The position numbers and the translations under genes were made by a program. From the NCBI GenBank assembly GCA_015179125.1, contig WHVA01000002.1:62001-126000 (forward strand): DNA of 64,000 bases, given 5' to 3'. Shown here piece by piece: positions 55,344 to 64,000 of this stretch. Under the pieces are notes generated by a model. It saw nothing but the letters and a program-made list of their open reading frames with translations, searched no databases and had not been told where the DNA came from. The stretch is from Gautieria morchelliformis. Taxonomy: Eukaryota > Basidiomycota > Agaricomycetes > Gomphales > Gomphaceae. Every line of letters starts with the position of its first letter. The stretch's first letter is position 1.

Positions 55344-57714
55344 ATGGCAACTAAAGGCCTCAAGGCGATCACTCCGGTCCCAACGGCAAACGATTTCCTG
55401 GATATCGTATTGTCAAAGACGCAGCGGAAGACCCCCACGGTAAGATCCTTCTCAACCAGTGTCGTTTCAAGGCATCACGACAATTCGGATTAGGTCATAC
55501 ACAAAAATTACAAGATTAGTCGGATTCGTAATTTCTACATGCGCAAGGTCAAATTCACTCAGGACTCGTTTGAGGAGAAACTCAGTGCCATCCTGGAAGA
55601 GTTCCCCATTCTCGATGCGAGTTGTGTGGCCCATACTTGCCTCCCTTGAGAAAGCTGAATTTAAAATAGGACTTGCACCCATTCCTTTCCTCACTCATGA
55701 ATGTATTGTATGACAAAAACCACTACAAACTCGCTTTGGGCCAACTGCGGACAGCGCGCCATCTGATCGACCAGGTTGCAAAGGATTATGTCCGATTGCT
55801 GAAATTTGGCGACAGCTTGTACCGGTGCAAGCAGCTAAAGCGCGCTGCGCTTGGGCGGATGGCGACCATTATGCGTCGCCAAAAGGATCCCCTTGCATAC
55901 CTCGAGCAGGTCCGCCAGCACATATCCCGGTTGCCTGCCATTGACCCAAATACGCGTACGCTTCTGATTTGTGGATACCCCAACGTCGGCAAGTCGTCGT
56001 TTATCAACAAGGTGACACGGGCAGACGTAGATGTTCAACCATATGCTTTTACCACCAAAAGCCTTTTTGTAGGCCATCTGGATTATAAGTACCTCCGGTG
56101 GCAAGTTATTGACACCCCCGGAATCCTGGATCATCCTCTTGAGGAGATGAATACAATCGAGATGCAGAGCATCACGGCTCTGGCCCATCTCCGAAGCTGT
56201 ATTTTGTATTTTATGGATCTCAGCGAGCAGTGTGGATACACTGTTGAAGCGCAAGTGAGTTGCATTGCACACCCGGTTAGTATTTTCTGACACCCACGCA
56301 GTGCAAGCTATTCCACTCCATTAAACCTCTGTTTGCGGGCAAACCAACGTTGTTAGTCATCAACAAAATTGATATCACCCGCCCGGAAGACCTTGGTCCC
56401 TCGGACGCAGCACTTCTGGCAGAAATCACATCAGATGGCGACGTAAAACTCGTGCAAACATCATGCTACTCTGATGAAGGGGTGATGGACGTCAAGAACA
56501 TCGCCTGCGATGCCCTGCTAGGGCATCGTGTAGAGGCCAAACTTAAGGGTAGCAAGATAAATTCTGTTGCCAATCGGATACACGTATCCATGCCCAAGGC
56601 GAGAGATGATGTTGTACGAGAGCCGTTCATCCCGGATATAGTCAAGGAACGGAAGAAATACGACAAGAATGATCCGGACAGAAGGAAGCTGGAGAGAGAT
56701 ATCGAGGAGGAGGAGGGAGGTGCTGGTGTTTACAACCTGAACATGAAGAGTGAGTTACTTATTGCTCGACGCTCTCGTAAACCTGTTAACATGGCTACGC
56801 AGAAAACTATTTGTTAGCCAACGACGAATGGAAGGAGGATCGAATCCCAGAGATCATGGACGGCAAGAACATTGCCGACTTTATCGACCCCGACATCGAA
56901 GAAAAGCTCGAGGCTCTCGAGCGAGAAGAAGAAAAACTTCAGGCAGACGGGTTCTACGACAGCGAGGAAGATATCGTGAGCAGACATACTTTCAGTTGTC
57001 TCTAATACCTTGGTTCACCTGCTTTGTAGTTCGATTCGGAGGATGAGCGCGAAGCCGCCGAGCTCGCCAGCTCCAAGAAGCACTTGCTTGCATCTCAGGC
57101 AATGAAAACGTTCAAAAATCGGCCCCGCTTGCCAAGAACGGCGGGCTTACGAACGCTGAGCGAGATGACCACCAAGATGACCGCCGCCGGCCTCGACCCT
57201 AGCAGAATCCAAGAGCGCGCGGCAATACTAGCAAAAGCTCAGGGTGCCGAGCGAAAACGCAAACGAGACGAGGCAGAAAATAGAATGGATGTCGACGCGG
57301 AGGACCAAGGCGATGAGGGCGATTGGATGGATGTAGACGATGACGAAGGAGAGGGGACGCCAAAAAAGAAACGCAAAGCTGATTCGGGCGCGGTGGCTGT
57401 CAAACGGAAACGTGTGCCAGCATCCAATCGACAGCTGGCAGGCATGCGTGATGCTGCTGTGAGATTCATCTGTTTACGATTACGATTGCCTTCATTCTGA
57501 CAGTCCGACAGCAAGCTTCAAAGGCCATTCAACTACGTAACCTTTCACAACGGGAGCGCAATCGCCAGGCGAAGGCGGGCGAGAGCGACCGTGCAATCAA
57601 AACGAAAATGGTCTGTCAGAGGCATTTAGTTATTTCCCAAATTTTAACCATCTCTGTTAGCCAAAACATCTGTTTGCTGGAAAGCGGAAAGGTGGCAAGA
57701 CAGATCGGAGGTGA
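55344..57714 (+). CDS. NOG1: Nucleolar GTP-binding protein 1 (Nog1), 60S ribosome assembly
   Basis: An essential GTPase of pre-60S maturation. It starts [20 protein letters not shown] at 55344. The N-terminal helical domain includes [19 protein letters not shown] and [20 protein letters not shown]. The GTPase part has G1 [13 protein letters not shown], the switch region [19 protein letters not shown]3 [19 protein letters not shown] and G4 [13 protein letters not shown]. After several introns come the NOG C-terminal segments [20 protein letters not shown] and [20 protein letters not shown], then the acidic and Lys-rich tail ([12 protein letters not shown]). The final exons read [20 protein letters not shown] and [17 protein letters not shown], ending in a TGA at 57712-57714. 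It has the family's usual length, about 650-700 residues. Confidence 0.95.
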
Positions 57715-58017
57715 AAGTCCCTATATTGTATGCTGCGATTGGGTGGCTCTTTTTTTGCCCACACATGCTCACGATTCAGCCACGCGTTTGTTTGCAATAA
57801 AAGCTGGTTTCGTGAAAGTCGTTGATACCATTGCATAACATGTCCTCATTAATATATACTCCCATGTCGTAAGAAGGAAGGGGAGATAGCTCCCGTGGGT
57901 CGCACCCGCAACCATCCACTAATAAAGTGAAACAATATCCCGAGGTATAAATACCCATTTACAATCGATGTCGGCCGCGATATCCGATGCGTTTGATATG
58001 CGTTCCAACTGGGTGTC
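57715..58017. other. Convergent intergenic region between NOG1 and aminopeptidase P
   Basis: 303 bases between two stop codons. Nothing besides the two 3' ends is expected or seen. Confidence 0.4.
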
Positions 58018-61000
58018 TCATTCCCATTCGACGCTGACGCCCGAGACAGAGCTTTCTGAGCGGAATCCCGGTTGACACTCCTTGCGTAACCATCGCAGAG
58101 CGCGCTTGTCGTCGCGTAAAAGAGGCTCCAGTTTGCGCCGACACTCGCTATTGTGATCCTAGGAAACAGTTAACCCGGGTGGCACAATAAAACCAGAGGG
58201 AATCTGCGCACTCGGACCCAGGCGCGCTCCTCCTTGGACAAGAGACTGGCTTTAATCAGTTTCACCTGAATAGGGACCTGACAATTTTGTTAAGGAAAGG
58301 ATACAGATATCCAGAGAATGTACCATGCCTGCGTGAAGCGCCTGAATCCAAGCCAGATATCACCTTGGAATCGACCCTTGGTCTGAGCATAGGCGGTAAG
58401 GAGATATTGCATATCATAATTGGAAAACATGCCTCGACCCGCTCGACCACCAGAGCTGACTCAACGCGGATACCCCACTCCCCTTCTAGGTCTGGATCAT
58501 GATAATCAAGATGACGATGGTTATGGTTGTGGTCAAAAAGCGGTACGTACAAAACCCTGGTTCATTGGTCAGGACGTGTCCTGGGCGGAGGGGCACATCT
58601 ATGCCAAAGCCTTGGGGACCTGGATATTGTTCTCAAAACAGGTGAGGACATGTGGGGTGCAGTACCGACCTTCGTGGACCTATCAAACATGATATTCATG
58701 AGGAATCGTGATGATATTGCGCTCGAAAACACTCACATTGAGGAAGGAACCAACCCCATGACCAGTCCCATGCTATGGCAAAAAAGGTCAATAGATGATC
58801 TCAGATGAGGTGTGATAAGTTGAGACTTACGAGATAATTCAGGCTGAAACATCCCGGATCAGCGCGTTGCCAACGTGAAACTGGGAGAAAAGTGACCTAC
58901 CCATCTTTCCACAGCGCTCGACGCGCCAAGACATCCAACTGTGCGCCCGTCGTACCTTCAGGGAAGACCGCAGAATCGATTGCGATCTGTCCGGCGGTCA
59001 ATTAACGCAACAGGTGAAACCTCAGTTAGAAACGAGAACTGACATGACCCTGTAAAACACGCGTGAACGCCTCACACTGTGCAGTGGTGGGGCGCCCAAA
59101 GTGCACTAATTCGGAGTCAGACCCGGGAAGCGCACGACGTACGTAACAAATATGGCTGACCGGTCCTTGTAGTATCACATGTACCATCCCTGTATTGGCC
59201 GCCCGAATCCCTGTAATAAAACAATAAGTCCCCAAGACTGCCTGAAAGGCTGTTCGTCGCTCACATGAGATAGGGAGAATTCCTGTCTATCACCCTCGAG
59301 TCATGTCGAGGTGGGGTGTAATGGGGAAGCGCTGTCGGGTGCGTAAAGACCGGAGGTAACGAGTGCGCAAATTACGACCTACCAGCATTTGGTCCACACG
59401 CCGAGATATTCTCGTAAGCTAGCCCCTGATATAATTCGGAGCGAGAGCGAAACTCCGTTAGTCTGTGTCCAGCTTCATATTCGGTGATCTCATATCCATG
59501 TGCAATCTTCTCGTCAAGCCATGCATACCACCGGACCATCGAGGCACCGTCGCGAAGGTATGCACTTTCAAATCCGGCCAGCTCTGCAGCATTTTTTATA
59601 GCCTTCCTTTGATCTACGAACGCGGGGGAGATAGTGTACCGAAGCGAAGTAAGACTGCGAGGCACAGTAAAGGGGGTGTCGGCGGGGAAGAGAATCTGTG
59701 CGGGGAAGTGCGTGAGGCGTTGCAAGACAGGGGGACTCGGGGAACCAAACCTTTCCCTCTCCCCAATCCCTACCACGCAAAAAGGGCCATACTTCTGAAT
59801 ACTCTCGGGTGGTGACACCAATACTTTCGAAGTAATCTCTTATTTCTGGCGAGATCTTGGCGCTGTCGATAAACAGTACTGCACGGTCAAGCGCGATAAA
59901 GAGATATGCTTGAAAGACTGGGTTAAAGGGGACGTCCGATCCACGGAGATTGAGCGTCCACGCGATGCTCGCAAGGTTCGACAAGAAGGTGGCGATAGGT
60001 GTCTGAGCAGAGGTCGGCGGTTTCGTAGTATATATTCCTGTCTCGGGCGTCGAGTTCTGAATCCACTGGCGTATACTGGACAACTTAGAACTGGCATCTT
60101 CGCCAGCGAACACGAGGGGCTGGATATAGACAGGCTCCTTGGGTCGCACAGGGCGGTTTTTCCAGAGAAGGTCAATGAGGTTCTGCCACGGAAAGACCAG
60201 GGAAGAGGCACGCGGCGTGAGTGCAGTGCTGAGTTTCGATGCAGCACTGTACGATATCAGACGAGAGTCAATCCCGATCTTCGTTCCCTTTGCACGAGCC
60301 TAGGAGAACAACCACATTGGAGCGCAACATTGAGCGGGGGAGTGTGTAATCACGCACAATCAGCCACTCATCCCAATTGGTGACACCTTCCCATCCAACT
60401 TTCATCAATGTCCAGTTTTCATCGAGCTCCCGGGCGGCCTGGATATAATAGCGCGAATCTGTGAAGAGGTAAGCCTCTTCTGCAGACACCACAGCTGTTC
60501 CTGCAGTTCCGGTGAAGCTAAAATAATAAAGTCATAAAGGTGTCCGAGAACATAAACCAATATGACACACCCCGATATCCACTCCCGTCGTTTATCACAT
60601 GGCGCAATATATTCTGACCCATGTGCATCCGTACTTGGAACGACGCTGTAAAAGTTGATCAGCACAAAGACGAATGAATGGTTACAAGCATGAAAACCGG
60701 CTCGGAATTAACGGTAATGATCTGCTAAGGGGCAACACAGGGCGGCTTTCATTTTTATCGGGGAGTTCTGAGAATAAAACATAACCCCGAGGGTTTAGTG
60801 CACCCATGTTCCCCCGGATGTGCTGGAAAGGCTGGCTGCCCTCCAATGTTCGAAATAATTATAACTCACTAGTAATCGATCTTTTCCTTTATCATCAGCT
60901 TACGGAGCTCTTCAAGCCTAGATGTCGTGTCCGGTCTGGGTGTTGGAGGTATTTGAGCATCGGTGACCTTTCTTTCATATGCGGAGCCGACTAGGGTGCT

Positions 61001-61381
61001 CGAGCTGGAATTGTTGCGTGAGAGAGATAATATATTTAGAATGCCTCGGCTCTTGGTGGAGGAGGACCTAGAGGGCGTTCGCGAGGTGACGGGGGTGAGG
61101 GCATTCTCGCCAGAGGGACTTCGGGAGCCAGACAACTTTCCGGGGCTGCGTGTGGCGATGTCGATGGGTATGTTGTCCCATGAAATTGAATCGCTGGAGA
61201 ACGTGAGTTTCTCTGCCTTGGACGTGAGGGTAGCCGTAGAAGAGACGGTGTGAGACCGGGAGCGGGACACGGAGGGGCGTGAGTGCGTGCCAGTGTACAG
61301 CGACGATTTCTCATCACGCGACTCGGAGGACTTGCCAGACCTGGAAAAAGGAAAGCATCCAGGAGGGGGAGGAGGAGACAT
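58018..61381 (-). CDS. AMPP: Xaa-Pro aminopeptidase P (AMPP family), with a Ser-rich N-terminal extension
   Basis: A metallopeptidase (M24B) that removes N-terminal residues preceding proline. About 150 residues rich in Ser, Thr, Arg and Pro ([20 protein letters not shown]...) precede the usual start [16 protein letters not shown], then [40 protein letters not shown] and [19 protein letters not shown]. The middle domain reads [20 protein letters not shown] and [20 protein letters not shown]. The catalytic pita-bread domain is split over many short exons: [20 protein letters not shown], then [16 protein letters not shown] (two metal Asp), then [52 protein letters not shown] (metal His) and [16 protein letters not shown] (metal Glu). 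The last exons give [13 protein letters not shown] and [20 protein letters not shown], ending at 58018-58020. All metal ligands appear kept. Confidence 0.9.
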
Positions 61382-64000
61382 TGCGGGTGAGTGTACAACG
61401 AAATCCTTCCGCTACCAGTTCCCAGGCTGGATGAGCATGAAGTCGTCGAGAACCTCGTTGCACCGTAAATTCTCGGTGGAGGCGCCAAATGGTCGGAACC
61501 GGGCCATGACCCGAGGTTCGCGATTTGCTTCCGCGCGTTCCGCAGGGATGCGGTGGCGACTGTGGCGAATTCATTTCTATCGAAGCCCTACTTCGCCACA
61601 AGGACTTTGCAAGTACCAGGGATGCGTTTTCGCGTTCACGTGACCCATCGTTGCCGTCTTTGGGGAATATTGTACAGGCGTCTTTGCCGGCTTGATCAGC
61701 CGGTAAGGTCGATGTGAAAACGAGACTAAAAGAGAGCCGTCTTCCAGGGGAAAGAAGCCGGGAAGTGGTACCGTTTTGAATGATGTGGAATGCAGGTTAC
61801 CACGAGGAATCTACTTTTCGAGAGTTTCCGCAGTCATTGAAGCCAGCTGGCTTCAGAGTTCAAAGACACGTCGAGAGCACCCAGAGTTGATACTCAGGCT
61901 GGTAGCCTTGCACAAACCACGTTGGTACTGATGTGTTGTCCCAGGCACGCTTGATCTTCAAACCGCAGCGCCGACGGGGCATCCTCGGATCGCGGCATTT
62001 TGTCACTGAGAAGAGCAACATTGGGCTGCATAAAAAAAGGCAAGTCTGTGTGATCAAGCCATGGGCAAATAATATCCACACATCACGCATCAAGTTGGAT
62101 GAAATCTTCACAAGTGACTGTCGACTTTCCTGTGCATGCGAGGCCCTAGAGCTGAAGGTTGCCAGTTGATCTCCGTGTTTGTATGCTCCTCATGCTCTCC
62201 CAGCACAATCAGATTGCACGTACCGCCAAGTCTGAAACCAAGCACAGGGTGTAGAACAAATCCCTGGCAGGCTCTCACATCACGTTGAGGGTGGCTTGAT
62301 AGGAGTATGAACAGAATCCAAATTGCCCTGAGGCCCGAGGGAGCCAATGTAGGTACCATCATTGGACATATGACCATGCATGTGAGGAGGCCGGAGATAG
62401 TGTGTGCGACGGCGGATCATATGTCCCGCTACGGAGGTATCTAGACTAGAGTCCATCAGGGAGCTCTGCTCTGCGAAGTGCTATCGATGGCTATGTGATG
62501 CCGATAGACGTAGTACCCCCTTTTCCCTGATACTTTAGTGATGGAAAAGGTGGAGGACGGTCGAAAATTGTGACATAACCGAACGGTGGGCTTCGAAATT
62601 AACCGGTATGGCATCGCAACCTACCACGCAAGAAGACAGAGGCCGGACGTCGAAGAAAGGTCTCCCGATTTATTGAAGAGCTGGCCAAAAAGCCATGCTG
62701 GGGCGTTGACCACGCGTTCAAGTTCTTAGAGAGTACTTATGGTAAGAGACACACAGCGGGCACCTTCGCATGTTGGCTCTCCGAGTCCGAGAATGATAAA
62801 GATTCCAATCTCAGAGTTGTAATCGTAGCGGCGGCGGCTGCCGCCTCAGTCCCCGACTCTCTCTGAGTTGAGTCTAAAATAGGGAGTTACAAATGGCCGT
62901 TAACAATCTCTTTTTTGTTCGTGAGCGGTTACAGTAATGTGTTTTTCGATCGTGAGAGATTTCTATTCTAGTATGGATAGCACTGATCCACGCCTTCTTT
63001 TATCCCAGAGATCACCTCGTTTTGTGTAAGCAATGGGGCGAAGATGCTTATATGTTGCACAGTGGATGCATCGGTAACGTCAAAGTGATTTAGAAGGTTG
63101 TCTGAGAAAAATCAGACACGGTAAAAGGCGTGCTTACCTGTTCAAGTTGTATCACCATGGGTGATGAGTTTGATTCACATAATGGATACGGGTCCTGCTG
63201 AGTTGCTCTCGGTGTATCACGTCTTTCGTTCGAGGAGATGGAGGTATGCGCAGGACAGATGCCCACTTGCTCGGGAAGAATGGTGGTATGCGCGGAACAG
63301 TCGGCAATCGCGCTATCGTGTATAACCTGTTCGCCTTAGCATCTTTTGACCTTTCGATGATTTTCCATCATATAGGGGTAGATCCTGCGTGGAAAGCTCC
63401 GCGACACTAAGAAGCCGTTGCTGCGGTGGAATTACCTGACAAGACAGGAAGTTCTGCCAAGGGTAGAGTTTTAGTTGCTCTCGGTGTCACGTCGCTGAAT
63501 CTCGCAGTTTCTCTGTCCAGATGGATGTATTCGGTCTACCCGGGATATTTGACGAAGAAAGCTGGTGAACGAGTTTATTGAGCATCAAACGAGGACACAT
63601 CCCAGGTGGAGTACGTACGTCGTTAGACAATGTCTTCCTCATATTCAGAGTCGATACTTGCAATGCGTGGCGCTTGGAGTGAGGGATGGAGAGTGTATAA
63701 TGTTATCACTCGTGTGAGGAAGACACGGGTTTACGATGAGAGGGGGTCGCGGGGAAAGCAAGTGTTTGAGAGGGTTTCCCGCGGTGAGTGAGCACGCATT
63801 CTGGGCTGCTTCTGGCGAATTCTTTGTGCCATGCTGGCATGTAGGTCCAAGTTTGGGGCTAGCAGGAAAGGTCGTGATACGCGCATTCAACGTGGGATTC
63901 TTCTTCTCTATAGCATCTGGACCGCTAAAACACCTGGCCCTTTACCTTCATCTTTCACCTTCCGATGCTCTGGCGTGGCTACCGTGAACGCATTGGCGTG
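61382..64000. other. Right-hand 2.6 kb without a supported gene
   Basis: The first part is the upstream region of the aminopeptidase gene. Short frames occur, for example a plus-strand stretch near 62.63-62.87 kb reading RKVSRFIEELAKKPCWGVDH, but it has no clear start or splice partner. No tRNA, rRNA or repeat element was recognised. Confidence 0.35.

Noticed and set aside
62600-62870. Possible exon reading RKVSRFIEELAKKPCWGVDH
   Set aside because: It is helical and plausible, but has no in-frame ATG, no convincing splice partner and no recognised relative, so it is mentioned only as part of the right-hand gap.

Overview
The window looks like nuclear DNA of a mushroom-forming basidiomycete (Agaricomycete). 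Genes are dense on both strands and cut by many GT-AG introns of about 45-75 bases. The proteins read as fungal, and the accessory DNA (a Ngaro-type tyrosine-recombinase retroelement, a chromodomain Ty3/gypsy element, an F-box protein) is typical of this group. All calls come from reading translations and splice signals by eye. Exon edges are stated only where I worked them out.

Layout. 1-276: last exons of an unknown gene. 536-3761: Scy1-family pseudokinase. 3992-4324 (-): DASH subunit Dad2, head-to-head with Mediator subunit Med12 (4391-10178, +). 10421-12297 (-): ATP-dependent PEP carboxykinase. The Med12 tail and PCK1 share a strikingly GC-rich island. 13099-13808: a decayed duplicate of the 3' part of the Lys/Ser/Glu-rich nuclear-type gene at 15508-18840 (-). 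19826-21285 (-): carbamoyl-phosphate synthase small subunit (CPA1), preceded by an arginine attenuator peptide uORF interrupted by an intron. 21536-21940: mitochondrial ribosomal protein bL34. 22309-24864 (-): CLASP/TOG-domain protein. 25328-26610: F-box protein.

27055-38683 is a nested retroelement block. A Ngaro-type element (A1-gag-RT/RNase H-YR-B1-A2-B2) carries a chromodomain Ty3/gypsy element (29950-36597, 5-bp target duplication) inserted in its RT/RNase H frame. The gypsy has near-identical LTRs, so it is young, and has an unusual inverted half-LTR right behind its 5' LTR.

39075 onward is ordinary gene space: a short-chain dehydrogenase, CCT6 (-), an orphan fungal protein, PIG-H/Gpi15 (-), a Cys12-type cysteine synthase, Ada2 of SAGA (-), a two-finger C2H2 protein (-), the nucleolar GTPase Nog1, and a cytosolic-type aminopeptidase P (-). 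The last 2.6 kb show no gene I can support. The housekeeping genes cover transcription (Med12, Ada2), ribosome biogenesis and translation (Nog1, bL34m), arginine and cysteine synthesis, gluconeogenesis, protein folding, GPI-anchor synthesis and the spindle (Dad2, CLASP). They are not an operon-like pathway. The best regulatory observation is the intron-split attenuator upstream of CPA1.
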